A DNA stretch of 64,000 nucleotides from DASUPK01 sp963743575 (GCA_963743575.1 CAVUQC010000004.1:1-64000); one strand, 5' to 3'; shown: positions 40,122 to 48,757, counted from the stretch's first letter. Numbers and translations: made by a program. The notes: generated by a model not told the origin, from the letters alone.

Positions 40122-41015
40122 CTAGGTTGACGCAGCTTCTTCGACGGCGTCGTCCGCTTCCTCGACGTCGTCGTCTTCCGACTCCGACTCCGACAGGAAG
40201 GGAACGAGCAGCGCGGTGAGTCTTGCCGCAGCCCTCGAGCCGATCGTGTGGCCGGCCTTCGGGAGCGTGACCAGCTCGGAGTCCGGGATCAGCTCGGCGA
40301 CCTGTTTCGTCCAGGCCTCCGGGACCAGGTGGTCGTGCTGGGGCTTCACCACCAGGGTGGGCGCCTCGATCTCGCCGAGCTTGTCCTCGATCGGATCGTC
40401 CAGCGCCCGTCGCAGGTTCCGCGCGGACCGCCAGGGTCCGGCGTCGATGAAGTCGTGGACGACGGTCGGCGCGAGGAGCGGCGAGGACCTCGGCGCGTTC
40501 CGCACCCAGCGCAGCGCAAGGCGCGTTTTCGAGGCCTTGGGATCGAACGTGGGGCCCACCAGCACAAGCCGTTCGACGGTGGCCGGGTAGGCAGCCGCCA
40601 AGTCGACCGCCACCTGGCAGCCGAAGCCGACTCCGACCACGATCGCCGGCGCGAGGTTGTTGTCGAGTTGCCAGCGCCGCAGCGCATCGGCCAGCCCCGG
40701 GATGTCGAGCGGGTGGATCGGCTGGTCGCTCATCCCGAAGCCCGGCAGGTCGGGCGCATAGACGGGGCGGCGCGTGCCGAGCGCTCGGATCAGCGGCTTC
40801 AGGGTGCGGCCTGACGAGAGGCTGTGGACGAGCACGATCGGCGTCGCCTCGAGGTTCGGATGGGAGCCGTTGCCGTTGCCGTTCCCATTGCCATTCGAGC
40901 CGTTTAGGGGCTGTTCGGCGTGCCGCTTCAGCTGGGTCGGCACGCGCACGAAGACGCGGTTGTTTCCGGCGTGGGTCCAGCCACCGTAAATCCCGTTTCG
41001 CCCTACCGACGCCAT
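40122..41015 (-). CDS. Alpha/beta-hydrolase-fold protein without the nucleophilic Ser
   Basis: This 297-aa protein has the alpha/beta hydrolase fold: PIVLVHSLSSGRTLKPLIRA, PVYAPDLPGFGMSDQP, the nucleophile elbow region, ERLVLVGPTFDPKA, VVKPQHDHLVPEAW with the acid, and LPKAGHTIGSRAA with the His. The elbow reads IVVGVGFGCQVAVD where relatives have VGxSxGCQ: the Ser is Gly (GGC, one base from AGC). It should not act as a serine hydrolase. A Gly-Asn repeat near residue 42 and an acidic tail (SESESEDDDVEEADDAV) are extra. It is the first gene of an operon with the membrane and LLM genes. Confidence 0.85.
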   Translation of the reverse strand: MASVGRNGIYGGWTHAGNNRVFVRVPTQLKRHAEQPLNGSNGNGNGNGNGSHPNLEATPIVLVHSLSSGRTLKPLIRALGTRRPVYAPDLPGFGMSDQPIHPLDIPGLADALRRWQLDNNLAPAIVVGVGFGCQVAVDLAAAYPATVERLVLVGPTFDPKASKTRLALRWVRNAPRSSPLLAPTVVHDFIDAGPWRSARNLRRALDDPIEDKLGEIEAPTLVVKPQHDHLVPEAWTKQVAELIPDSELVTLPKAGHTIGSRAAARLTALLVPFLSESESEDDDVEEADDAVEEAAST

Positions 41016-41066
41016 CGCCCGCCCAAGATAACCGCAATTTGCGGATTCGTGTTTTGCATTCGCTGC

Positions 41067-42581
41067 CTAGGCCCCAACAGCCAACTCGACCCGGTCACGC
41101 AGATGAGAGAGGAGCGGGTCGACCGAGAGCTCGCCGCAACCTGCCCGCTCCAGGATCTGGGCAGGGCTGAGGCGGCGGCCGTGGCGGTGGACGCGATCCC
41201 GCAGCCACTCGCCGATCGCCGCCAGGTCGCCCTCGGCGATCCGGGCGTCGAGGTCTCCCAGGTCGCGCTCCATCGCCTGCCAGAGCTGCCCGGCGATGAC
41301 GTTGCCGAGGCTGTAGGTGGGGAAGTAGCCGAATGCCCCGCTGGGCCAGTGGACGTCCTGAAGCACCCCATGGGCGTCGTCAGGGACCTCGAGGCCGAGG
41401 TAGTCGCGGTAGCGCGCGTTCCATGCCTCGGGTAGGTCCGTTAACTCCAGCCCGCCCTCGAAGATCTCCAGCTCGAGCTCGAAGCGGATCAGGATGTGGA
41501 GGTTGTACGTGACCTCGTCGGCCTCGATCCGGATCAGCGAGCGCTCGACGCGGTTCGCCCCTCGGTAGAGACGCTCGGCCTCGATCTCGTCGAACGGTCC
41601 GGGGAAGCGCTCGCGCAACCCCGGCAGCAGCCGCTCGAGATAGGGACGGCTCCGCGCCACCCAGTTCTCCCAGAGCCGGCTCTGAGACTCGTGCAGCCCG
41701 AGCGAGCGCGGCTTCGCCAGCGTCGTTCGCCGCAGCTCCGGGTCGACGCCCGACTCGTACAGCCCGTGGCCCGCCTCGTGCATCGCGCTGAACAGCGACA
41801 TCGCCAGGTTGGTCTCGTCGTAGCGGGTGGTGAGTCGAACATCGCCGAGGCCGATCGAGATGGCGAAGGGGTGCTCGGTCGGGTCGATCCGCCAGCCGCC
41901 CTCGGGGAAGGGCAGCTCGGAGATCATCTCCGTGACCTGCTCGGCCTGGCGCTCCGCCGGGAACTCGCCGCCGAAGGGGTCATCGGCCTGGCCGGCACCG
42001 TTGTCGGTGGCCTCGCGCACCAGGGGGACCAGGCCCTCGCGCAGCTCGGCCAGCACCGTCCGCATCTGCTCGGTGGTCATCTCCGGCTCGTACTCGTCGA
42101 GCAGCGGGTCGTAGGGATGCGTGAAGCCGGGGAAGCCGTCGTAGCACTGAGCCCAGCGCTTGGTCAGCTCGACGTTGCGCTCGAGGTGGGGCAGCAGCAT
42201 CTGGAAGTCCGATTTCTGCTTGGCCTCGACCCAGGCGGTCTCGGCGACCGAGCTCGCGTGGGCCATCTCGGCCTGAAGATCCGACGGCACCAGGGTCGCC
42301 TTCTGCCAGTCGCGCTCGAGCACGCGGGCGAGGTCGGCATCGACCGATTCTCCGGCCGGCACGTCGCCCAACTCCGACCGCGCGCGGCCGATCAGCTCGC
42401 CGATCTCGGGTGCAATGAACATCTCGTGGCGGACGCGGGCCAGAGTGGCGAGGGTCTGGGCGCGGGCCTCGGCACCGCCCGGCGGCATCATCGTGCGCTC
42501 GTCCCAGGCTAGGAGCGAGGCCGCTCGGCTCAGGTCATGGATCTGGCCGAGGCGCTCGCGAAGTTCGTCTACTGCGGCCAT
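41067..42581 (-). CDS. M32-family carboxypeptidase (Taq type)
   Basis: This 504-aa metallocarboxypeptidase removes C-terminal amino acids from peptides in the cytosol. The M32 signature motifs are all present: DVRLTTRYDETN, AMHEAGHGLYESG (HExxH zinc site), SLGLHESQSRLWEN, LIRIEADEVTYNLHILIRFE and GVLQDVHWPSGAFGYFP. Length and motif order match the Thermus aquaticus enzyme. The start MAAVDELRERLGQIHDLSRA is followed by the family lead-in LLAWDERTMMPPGG. It is a stand-alone gene, with an SRPBCC gene upstream on the same strand (about 30 bp gap). Confidence 0.95.
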   Translation of the reverse strand: MAAVDELRERLGQIHDLSRAASLLAWDERTMMPPGGAEARAQTLATLARVRHEMFIAPEIGELIGRARSELGDVPAGESVDADLARVLERDWQKATLVPSDLQAEMAHASSVAETAWVEAKQKSDFQMLLPHLERNVELTKRWAQCYDGFPGFTHPYDPLLDEYEPEMTTEQMRTVLAELREGLVPLVREATDNGAGQADDPFGGEFPAERQAEQVTEMISELPFPEGGWRIDPTEHPFAISIGLGDVRLTTRYDETNLAMSLFSAMHEAGHGLYESGVDPELRRTTLAKPRSLGLHESQSRLWENWVARSRPYLERLLPGLRERFPGPFDEIEAERLYRGANRVERSLIRIEADEVTYNLHILIRFELELEIFEGGLELTDLPEAWNARYRDYLGLEVPDDAHGVLQDVHWPSGAFGYFPTYSLGNVIAGQLWQAMERDLGDLDARIAEGDLAAIGEWLRDRVHRHGRRLSPAQILERAGCGELSVDPLLSHLRDRVELAVGA

Positions 42582-42611
42582 TCCCTGAATGTAATGGTCG
42601 GCTCTCGCCGG

Positions 42612-43109
42612 CTACGGAGCGGGAGGCGCGCCCTCGGCCGCGACCTTCGAGAGTCCCTCGAGCCAGCGCTGGTGCACCCGCACCATGGTCGGGCGCAGCA
42701 CGGGCTTGACCAGCGTGATTCCCCAGCCCTTCTGGGTCTCCTCGGTGCGGACGAATGTTCCACCCGATTGCCGGTTCAGAACCCAGCCGTGATAGCCGCG
42801 GCCGCCCATCACCTTGGCGTCCCACGAGATCCGCCGACCCGGCTCGTACTCGACCACCTCCGAGGTTACGAAGGCGCCGAAGCTGAACCAGCGGAAGCGG
42901 CTGCCCAGCTCGAGCTTCGGCCACGGGCCACCGAGGTGCTTGACGAACTTCGCATTGGAGTAGTAGCTGCCCCAGAGGTCCGGGCGGCAGATCCAGGCCC
43001 AGACGACCTCGGGCTCCGCCGGGATCTGCTGCTCGTTCACGGCGTGAAAGGCGGATTCCTCCGGGCGATGCCCGTCAGGCCAGTTGATCACCGTCTCGCC
43101 GTCAGCCAT
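42612..43109 (-). CDS. SRPBCC-family (START-like) protein
   Basis: The 165-aa product has the SRPBCC fold: an N-terminal strand NEQQIPAEPEVVWAWICRPD, then LELGSRFRWFSFGAFVTSEV, EYEPGRRISWDAKVMGGRGY and a C-terminal long helix region (MVRVHQRWLEGLSKVA). These helix-grip proteins bind hydrophobic ligands such as lipids or polyketides. No enzyme motif is visible. It precedes the M32 peptidase on the same strand by 30 bp; a functional link between them is not obvious. The start at MADGETVINWPDGHRPE fits, with no good alternative. Confidence 0.85.
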   Translation of the reverse strand: MADGETVINWPDGHRPEESAFHAVNEQQIPAEPEVVWAWICRPDLWGSYYSNAKFVKHLGGPWPKLELGSRFRWFSFGAFVTSEVVEYEPGRRISWDAKVMGGRGYHGWVLNRQSGGTFVRTEETQKGWGITLVKPVLRPTMVRVHQRWLEGLSKVAAEGAPPAP

Positions 43110-43129
43110 CGGCGAAACCTACCCGTCCG

Positions 43130-43309
43130 TCAGTGGATGTGCAGGTTGACGTTGAAGAGCAGGATCAGCGGCCAGAGCACGATCGCCAGCAGCGTCGACA
43201 CGATCTGCCCGATCGAGTGGTGGTGGATGTAGTTGTGGTCTCCGGCGACGAAGACGCCCACGACGAGATAGATGACCGTGAGCAGGCCAGGGCCGCCCCG
43301 CCTGGACAT
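43130..43309 (-). CDS. Small membrane protein with His-rich loop, 59 aa
   Basis: Reading the minus strand from the ATG at 43309 gives MSRRGGPGLLTVIYLVVGVF, then VAGDHNYIHHHSIGQIVSTL and LAIVLWPLILLFNVNLHIH. There are two membrane helices joined by a short His-rich loop. The pattern matches small conserved actinobacterial proteins of unknown role that carry VIYLVVGVxVA followed by LLAxxLWPLLLFGVNLH. It lies six bases after the stop of the next membrane protein gene (43316), so both are probably in one transcript. It is short but has clear sequence logic. Confidence 0.7.
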   Translation of the reverse strand: MSRRGGPGLLTVIYLVVGVFVAGDHNYIHHHSIGQIVSTLLAIVLWPLILLFNVNLHIH

Positions 43310-43315
43310 GGCGAA

Positions 43316-43576
43316 CTAGCTCCGGTCCGGCTGAACTTCGGCGGCGCGGTCCTCGTGACGGTCGGCTCGCTCTGCCTCGGCCTGTGCGGCCTCCTTGAGC
43401 TCGTCGGCCTTCTCACGATGTCCGGCGGCCATCGAGCGGTGGCCCTCTGCCTCCGCCTCCAGCCTGCGCATCTCGCGCTCCCGGGCGATCCGTCGCCTCT
43501 GGGTGATCTGCGCCACGGCGAACAGCACGACGGCTATCACCACGACTGCGATCACGATGATCACAATGGTTGACAT
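43316..43576 (-). CDS. Small membrane protein with charged coiled coil, 86 aa
   Basis: An N-terminal membrane helix (MSTIVIIVIAVVVIAVVLFA) is followed by a highly charged helical domain (RRRIAREREMRRLEAEAEGH, REKADELKEAAQAEAERADR). It would be anchored in the membrane with a coiled coil in the cytosol. Proteins of this type are common in actinobacteria, often without known function. It is divergent from the Ddn-like gene at 43636 and just upstream of the small His-loop membrane gene. No promoter could be assigned with confidence in the gap of 59 bp. Confidence 0.72.
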   Translation of the reverse strand: MSTIVIIVIAVVVIAVVLFAVAQITQRRRIAREREMRRLEAEAEGHRSMAAGHREKADELKEAAQAEAERADRHEDRAAEVQPDRS

Positions 43577-43635
43577 GGGGCATGGTTACCCGGCCGCGGC
43601 AGCCGGAAACGCTCAATCGTTAGGGTCCTATTGAG

Positions 43636-44085
43636 ATGAGCGAGACCCTGTACCACAAGCCCGACTGGTTCACGCGGAACGTCTTCAACCCGTTCGTCGC
43701 CGTGCTGCACAAGCTCGGTCTGAGCCTGCAGGGCTCGCAGACCCTGTCCGTGCGCGGCCGCAAGAGCGGCGAGATGCGGAGCAACCCGGTCAACCCCTTT
43801 GAGCTCAACGGCCGCACCTACCTGCTTGCCCCGCGCGGCACCACCCAGTGGGTGCGCAACATGCGGGTCGCCAAGGAGGGGGAGCTTCACAGCGGCCGCA
43901 AGGTCCGCCACTTCACCGCAGAGGAGGTTCCGGACGAGGACAAGCTCCCGCTGATGCGCCTCTACATGGACAAGTGGTCCTGGGAGGTGAAGGGCTTCCT
44001 CGGCATCGACGCGAAGGCGTCCGACGAGGAGATCAAGCGCATCCTGCCGGACCACCCGGCGTTCGTGCTGACCTTCACGGACTGA
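43636..44085 (+). CDS. Ddn-like deazaflavin-dependent nitroreductase (DUF385)
   Basis: The 149-aa product resembles the F420-dependent Ddn/FDOR-B family. Landmarks are NPFVAVLHKLGLSLQGSQTL, VRGRKSGEMRSNPVNPFEL, TYLLAPRGTTQWVRNMRVAK and the end HPAFVLTFTD. The VRGRKSGxxRxxPV motif binds the F420 phosphate. Such enzymes reduce nitro-compounds, quinones or other small molecules. Together with the LLM gene this shows that the host makes coenzyme F420. It is the first gene after a divergent pair and converges on the catalase-family gene with only 3 bp between stops. Confidence 0.92.
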   Translation: MSETLYHKPDWFTRNVFNPFVAVLHKLGLSLQGSQTLSVRGRKSGEMRSNPVNPFELNGRTYLLAPRGTTQWVRNMRVAKEGELHSGRKVRHFTAEEVPDEDKLPLMRLYMDKWSWEVKGFLGIDAKASDEEIKRILPDHPAFVLTFTD

Positions 44086-44088
44086 CGA

Positions 44089-45024
44089 TCAGACGGCGCA
44101 GCGGCGCTCGATGGAGACCGAGTAGGCCTTCGGCCGCGCGGCGAGGATCGGGTCGTCCGAGGGCTCGATCCCGTCGGTGAGGCGCATCGGATCGAAGACC
44201 AGCGGCTCCTCGGGGGTCTCCGGGTCCGCGACGATCTCCGTCAGCTCGAGCTCTCCGAGCTCGACGACCTCGCGTTCGCCCTCCCATTCGTGGGTCGGGT
44301 CGTCGAGCGGGTCACCCTCGTTGGCGAGCGTGAACTCCAGGGTGAAGCGGGCGATGCCCGATCCGAGCCGCTCGCGGATCTCCTTCTGCAGGTAGTCGGG
44401 CGGGGCGGCGTCGCGCTGCTCGTCGGTCAGGGGCTCGGTTCCCGCCTCTGGCTCCCAGACGTAGCGGCCCCAGTGCCTGCCGTCCTCCGCGTCGATCAGG
44501 CAGAAGGCGTGGAGGCCGCGGTAGTCGGAGGTCGCGAAGCTGGTCGTCGGCGCGAGCTTGCCCATGCTCTTCTGGATTGCGATCCCGGTCTCCGGATGCT
44601 CGCCCAGGAAGGCGCCGAGTTTCTCGGGGTCCGGGTGACCGGTCTCGGGGTCGGGGATCCGGGCGCGGGTGAAGGCCAGGAAGTCCTCCGGCGTCCGGAC
44701 CATGAAGACGACAAGCGGCACCGAGACGATGTCGGTCTCGCTTCCATCGGGGAGGTGGAACTTGACGGCCATCCCGCGGCCGGCGATCGCGTGGGCATCC
44801 GACGTGTTGGGGTCGCCGCTCGCGTTCGAGAACCGAACGGTCACCTCGACGGGATCTCCCTGAAGGTGAGCGGCGCGGGAGAGCTTCGACGCCTCTGGGG
44901 TGGGGGTGAAGGTGCCCCTGCAGACGGTGCCCTTGGCGTGGACGGCGCGGTGGCCGGGATACGGTCCGCCGCTTGCGGCGTTGATCGCATCCACTATCTC
45001 CTCCCACAGCGTCGCGGCCGGCAC
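44089..45024 (-). CDS. Catalase-family peroxidase (SrpA-like)
   Basis: This 311-aa protein is a small haem catalase-fold peroxidase. The distal His is in HRAVHAKGTVCRGTFTPTPE, the Asn in VTVRFSNASGDPNTSDAH, and a near-C-terminal LAARPKAYSVSIE provides the haem-ligating Tyr. The core GMAVKFHLPDGSETDIVSV is typical of catalase-related (about 300-350 aa) proteins lacking the C-terminal domain of full catalases. It should degrade hydrogen or organic peroxides. It starts divergently from the DUF393 gene (37 bp between the starts) with a shared promoter region too short to read. It belongs to the set of redox and stress genes in this half of the window. Confidence 0.9.
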   Translation of the reverse strand: MPAATLWEEIVDAINAASGGPYPGHRAVHAKGTVCRGTFTPTPEASKLSRAAHLQGDPVEVTVRFSNASGDPNTSDAHAIAGRGMAVKFHLPDGSETDIVSVPLVVFMVRTPEDFLAFTRARIPDPETGHPDPEKLGAFLGEHPETGIAIQKSMGKLAPTTSFATSDYRGLHAFCLIDAEDGRHWGRYVWEPEAGTEPLTDEQRDAAPPDYLQKEIRERLGSGIARFTLEFTLANEGDPLDDPTHEWEGEREVVELGELELTEIVADPETPEEPLVFDPMRLTDGIEPSDDPILAARPKAYSVSIERRCAV

Positions 45025-45061
45025 GAGACGCAGACTAGTTCAGGACCGGCAAGATGACCAC

Positions 45062-45448
45062 GTGATCCTGATCTACGACTCCGATTGCGGCTTCTGCCGC
45101 TGGAGCCTCGGCAAGCTGCTCGCCTGGGACCGGCGTCGCACCGTGAGGCCGGTTGCGCTCGGCACGGAGGAGGCGAACCGCTTGCTCGGCGACATGCCGG
45201 GCGACGAACAGCGCGCCTCCTGGCATCTGGTCGACGACGCCGGTGGGCTCCATTCGGCGGGAGCCGGCTTCGAGCCGCTGTTCAGGCGTTTGCCAGGCGG
45301 CCGCCCCTTTGCATCCGCCGCGCGCAGGCTCCCTGGTGCGACCGAGCGCGGCTACCGCTTCGTGTCGGGCAACCGCGGCATCTGGGGCAAGTTCGTCACC
45401 GATGGCGCCAAGCGACGGGCGGACGAGCGAATCGCCGCCCGGAGCTAA
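45062..45448 (+). CDS. DUF393 thiol-disulfide oxidoreductase-like protein
   Basis: The 128-aa product begins MILIYDSDCGFCRWSLGKLL, the DUF393 hallmark DxxCxxC with a thioredoxin-like fold. It continues PVALGTEEANRLLGDMPGDE, ASWHLVDDAGGLHSAGAGFE and PLFRRLPGGRPFAS. Members are thought to be thiol-disulfide oxidoreductases with unknown partners. The GTG at 45062 places the Cys motif eleven residues from the N-terminus, as in relatives. Its stop overlaps the stop region of the convergent ABC permease gene by four bases. Confidence 0.88.
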   Translation: MILIYDSDCGFCRWSLGKLLAWDRRRTVRPVALGTEEANRLLGDMPGDEQRASWHLVDDAGGLHSAGAGFEPLFRRLPGGRPFASAARRLPGATERGYRFVSGNRGIWGKFVTDGAKRRADERIAARS

Positions 45449-46215
45449 CCGGCCGCTTCCGCCTGACGCAGCCCCCGGAACATGAAGATGGTCACCAGGG
45501 CGAGCAGCCCGACGACGATGCCGAGAGTCGCCAGGTACTCGGTGCCCGTTCCTGCGATCAGGTCGCGCACGGTCTCCATCACGTGAGTGATCGGGTTGAA
45601 GGGGGCGACCGCGTGGACCCAGCCGCCGAGCAGGTGCCGCGGCACGTAGACGGGCGCGAGGAAGAGGAAGAGGAAGACCGGCACCTGCATCAGCGGGGTC
45701 GCCTGCAGGCTCCGGAAGCGCAGCGCCACGCCGGCAGCGAAGAGCAGGCCGGTGACGTTGATGATCGCCGCGAGCGCGTACATCCCGAACACATCGAGGC
45801 CGCTGCCGCCGATGTTCAGGCCGACGAGCAGCGCGACCAGGGTGACGACGGTGATCGTGATGGTGGCGCGAATGAGCGCAACGACCCCGTACCCGAGGAC
45901 GAGCGCGCTGCGGTGCGGGGTGGCCAGCATCAACCGGCGGCCGAAGCCGAACTGGAAATCGGCCGCGATCGAGAACCCGCTGAAGACGCCGCCGAACGCC
46001 GCGCTCTGGCAGAGGACGAAGGCGAAGATGAACGAGGTGTAGCCGGGGGGATAGTCGAAGCCGGGCACCTTGCTGACAGCCGAGAGGCCGCCGGCGAAAG
46101 CCGTGAAGAAGAAGAGCGGCATCAGCATCGGCGGGAGGAAGAGCAGCGGGTTCGTGAACAGGCTGTGCAGCAGCCTCCAGGCGAGCCCACCGGCGACCGA
46201 GAAGTAGCGCCTCAT
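45445..46215 (-). CDS. ABC-2-type exporter permease
   Basis: This 256-aa membrane subunit has six hydrophobic segments and the ABC-2 layout: an N-terminal MRRYFSVAGGLAWRLLHSLF, then FLPPMLMPLFFFTAFAGGLS, a large loop, and FLFLFLAPVYVPRHLLGGWV followed by the conserved NPITHVMETVRDLIAGTG. That last motif (P-x-T/S-x-V-x-E-x-x-R) is diagnostic for the DrrB/ABC-2 permease family. The start overlaps the stop of the upstream permease by four bases. Together with the two genes upstream it forms an ATPase-permease-permease operon, likely for a lipophilic drug or lipid. Confidence 0.9.
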   Translation of the reverse strand: MRRYFSVAGGLAWRLLHSLFTNPLLFLPPMLMPLFFFTAFAGGLSAVSKVPGFDYPPGYTSFIFAFVLCQSAAFGGVFSGFSIAADFQFGFGRRLMLATPHRSALVLGYGVVALIRATITITVVTLVALLVGLNIGGSGLDVFGMYALAAIINVTGLLFAAGVALRFRSLQATPLMQVPVFLFLFLAPVYVPRHLLGGWVHAVAPFNPITHVMETVRDLIAGTGTEYLATLGIVVGLLALVTIFMFRGLRQAEAAG

Positions 46216-47030
46216 GTGCGGGCCATCCTCTCCTTGAGGCCGGTGGAGGCGAAGTACAGGCCGACCGCGAGGATGCCGAGCGCGCATCCGAAGCCGAGCG
46301 CCAGCGCCTCGCCGTCCCATCCGGTGATCAGGAGGCTGCGCAGCCCCTCGACCATGTAGCTGACCGGGTTGTAGGTCGCGACCGTGCGGAACCAGTCGGT
46401 CTGGATCAGGTTGCGAGGCAGGCTCATCGAGCTCATGAAAAGGAAGACGAAGATCAGCGGGAAGAGGCTCTGGACCTTCTCCGGCGCGTCCACGCGCATT
46501 CCAATCGCGAGGCCGATGCTGCCGAAGGCCAGGCAGATGCAGACGACCAGCGCGACCATGACGAGTGCGCCCCCGAAGCCGGCCTCGATGTGGGCACCCG
46601 CGATCAACCCGACGGAGATGTAGGTCGCGGCCTGGAAGAGCCCCAGGGCGAGGGTCCCTGCGAGCTGCCCGGCCACCAATGCCGCCGGGTGGATCGGGGT
46701 CAGCTGGAGCCGGTTGAAGAAGCCGCCCTGGTTGTCCTCGGCGAGGTTCTGGCCGGTGCCGATCACGGCGAAGACCCCGGCCTGGATGAAGGCGAAGGCC
46801 AGGGAGAAGGTGATGTAGGAGTTGGTGGGGAAGCCCGGGAGGGAGGTCGCCGACTTCAGGCCGACCGAGTTGATCGCCAGCAGGATGAGCGGGAAGGTCG
46901 TCGCCGGGATCACAGCGGCGGGCTGGCGGAGGGTGCGTGTGATCGAACGCCGGGCGAGCTCCGGCGCCTGGGTCCAGATCGAGGGACGCGTGCGGACGGG
47001 CGCCGAGATCGGTAGAGCTGCCGCCTCCAT
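46212..47030 (-). CDS. ABC-2-type exporter permease
   Basis: The 272-aa protein is the second permease of the system. It has helices at PAAVIPATTFPLILLAINSV, YITFSLAFAFIQAGVFAVIG, ALVMVALVVCICLAFGSIGL and LFPLIFVFLFMSSMSLPRNL, and the motif YNPVSYMVEGLRSLLITGWD in the last part. It is related to its neighbour but diverged. The start overlaps the stop of the ATPase gene at 47030. A heterodimer of two ABC-2 permeases with one ATPase is the usual composition of DrrAB-like exporters. Confidence 0.9.
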   Translation of the reverse strand: MEAAALPISAPVRTRPSIWTQAPELARRSITRTLRQPAAVIPATTFPLILLAINSVGLKSATSLPGFPTNSYITFSLAFAFIQAGVFAVIGTGQNLAEDNQGGFFNRLQLTPIHPAALVAGQLAGTLALGLFQAATYISVGLIAGAHIEAGFGGALVMVALVVCICLAFGSIGLAIGMRVDAPEKVQSLFPLIFVFLFMSSMSLPRNLIQTDWFRTVATYNPVSYMVEGLRSLLITGWDGEALALGFGCALGILAVGLYFASTGLKERMART

Positions 47031-48067
47031 CAGGCGGGGGATCCCTCGAGCGCGGGCCGCTCCCCGGTCTCGCCCTCCTTCACGGCCTCGGCCTCCGCAC
47101 CCTCGAGAGAGCGACCGGTCTTGGCGAGGAAGACGTCATTCAGGCTCGCCTCGTGGAGCTCGAGGTTCGCGACCTTGACGTCGGCCTGGTCAAAGGCGCG
47201 AATGATGTTGGCGAGCTCCTCTCCGCCATCCGAGTCGAGCCTGACCGCGGCGCCCTGGGGGGTGCCGGGAACCAGTTCGCCGAACGGTCGCAGCAGCTCG
47301 ACCGCGCGGTCGCGCTCCTGGTGGTCGGTGGGAACCACCTCGACCGTCGGCCGGCCGGCCTCGGCCTTGAGCGCTTCCGGCGTTCCGGCGGCGACGATCT
47401 TGCCGTCGTCGATGATCCCGAGGTGGTCGGCGAGCTGGTCCGCCTCCTCGAGGTATTGGGTCGTCAGGAAGACGGTCATCCCATCGTCCCGTGAGAGACG
47501 CGCAACCTCGTCCCAGAGCGCGCTGCGACTCTGGATGTCGAGGCCGGTGGTGGGCTCATCGAGGAAGAGGACGCGCGGGCCATGAAGGAGGGCGAGCGCC
47601 AGATCGAGGCGGCGCTTCATCCCGCCCGAGTAGCCACCGACCTTGCGGTTCGCGGCATCAGCGAGGCCGACCCGCTCAATCAACTCGTCGCCACGCTTGG
47701 TCCGCTCGCCCTTCGGCATGCCGTGCAGAGCGCCCTGTAGGCGCATGTGCTCGCGGGCGGTCAGGTTCGGATCGAGGGCGGCCTCCTGGAGCGCGGCGCC
47801 GATCGCGTCGCGCACGTCGGCGCCCTGCTTGACGACGTCAAAGCCTGCGACCTTCGCCGAGCCCGCGGTGGGCGGGAGGAGGGTGGTGAGCATGTGGACA
47901 GTGGTCGACTTGCCGGCGCCGTTCGGGCCGAGGAAGCCGTAGATCTCACCGGGTCGCACCTCGAGGTCGATGCCGTCGACGGCGCGCACACTGCCCTTGA
48001 ATTCGCGGACGAGGCCGTTGACCTCAATTCCGTTGTCGGGCGACTGGGTTCCGTTGCTGCTCTGCAT
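47030..48067 (-). CDS. ABC exporter ATPase, DrrA-like
   Basis: The 345-aa ATPase has Walker A FLGPNGAGKSTTVHML, Q-loop near LQEAALDPNLTAREHM, signature GGYSGGMKRRLDLALALL and Walker B VLFLDEPTTGLD. A C-terminal extension (EVVPTDHQERDRAVELL, then LHEASLNDVFLAKTGRSLE) is typical of daunorubicin-type DrrA proteins. It energises export through the two downstream permeases. It is divergent from a MarR-family gene, and a palindromic element lies in the 115-bp gap, so the operon is probably repressed by that MarR and induced by its ligand, which may be the transported compound. Confidence 0.95.
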   Translation of the reverse strand: MQSSNGTQSPDNGIEVNGLVREFKGSVRAVDGIDLEVRPGEIYGFLGPNGAGKSTTVHMLTTLLPPTAGSAKVAGFDVVKQGADVRDAIGAALQEAALDPNLTAREHMRLQGALHGMPKGERTKRGDELIERVGLADAANRKVGGYSGGMKRRLDLALALLHGPRVLFLDEPTTGLDIQSRSALWDEVARLSRDDGMTVFLTTQYLEEADQLADHLGIIDDGKIVAAGTPEALKAEAGRPTVEVVPTDHQERDRAVELLRPFGELVPGTPQGAAVRLDSDGGEELANIIRAFDQADVKVANLELHEASLNDVFLAKTGRSLEGAEAEAVKEGETGERPALEGSPA

Positions 48068-48123
48068 CCGAGTTCCCCCTCGGGCGTAGGTCGGGTCGCT
48101 TGCGAAGGACGGCAGTATACATA

Positions 48124-48162
48124 GATAGTTGAACCTTGCAACCTTGTAACCATCAAACTATC
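48124..48162. promoter_or_regulatory. Probable MarR operator in ABC/marR divergent promoter
   Basis: The arms GATAGTTGA (48124-48132) and TCAAACTATC (48153-48162) form an inverted repeat with about 20 bp between, and a TTGCAACCTTGTAA core lies within. The region is unusually AT-rich for this window, as promoters are. It lies 57 bp upstream of the ABC start and 21 bp upstream of the MarR start, ideal for repression of both. Confidence 0.6.
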
Positions 48163-48182
48163 CCTGTAGAATCCCCCACAAC

Positions 48183-48735
48183 ATGGCAAAGGGGAAGGAA
48201 GTGGAGAAGGGGCGTCAGGGGTCCGGGCCGGAGTCCTGGCTGGCCGGCGAGTTGGGCCGCACCGATCCGGGCAGCCAGGCGTGGAGCCTGATGCATTGGA
48301 TGATGGTGACCAACAAGCACCGGCTTTTCGCGATGGCTCAGGAGTTCGAGCTCGCACCCCAGCAGATGATCGCGTTGCGGATGCTCGCGTCGGGTCCGCG
48401 CAAGATGAGCGAGCTGGCCCAGGCCCTCTTCTGTGACAACTCCAACGTCACCGGCATCGTTGACCGCCTCGAGGAGCGGGGCCTGGTCAAGCGGGAGCCA
48501 GCCGAGGGGGATCGGCGCGTGAAGCTGCTCGTCCTCACCAAGGAGGGTGAGCGACTGCGGGTGGAGATCACGAAGCGCATGGCGGAGCCGCCGCCGCCCA
48601 TCGCCTCGCTCTCGGAGAAGGATCAGCGCCAGCCTGCGCGACATCCTGAAGCGGGCGGCCGAAAGCGTCTCGGACGAGGCGGCTGCGGATGCCCTCGCCG
48701 GAACTCCGGCGACATCCAGCGGCCGGCCCGCATAG
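48183..48735 (+). CDS. MarR-family regulator, frameshifted near its end
   Basis: The product has a MarR winged helix: LMHWMMVTNKHRLFAMAQEF, LAPQQMIALRMLASGPRKMS, LAQALFCDNSNVTGIVDRLE and RGLVKREPAEGDRRVKLLVL. The expected C-terminal dimerisation helix is in another frame. After MAEPPPPIASLSEKDQ, a one-base shift near 48620 restores SLRDILKRAAESVSDEAA up to the stop at 48735 (about 184 aa). A sequencing error is likely. Divergent transcription from the drug-type ABC operon and the palindrome between them suggest that it represses that operon and is relieved by a small ligand. Confidence 0.82.
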
Positions 48736-48757
48736 TCCGCGGCCCCGTCGAGGAGTG

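Noticed and set aside
40850..40910. Short tandem repeat CCGTTG in the hydrolase gene as a CRISPR or phase-variable tract
   Set aside because: It only encodes a Gly-Asn linker of a few units; units are six bases and too few for CRISPR.
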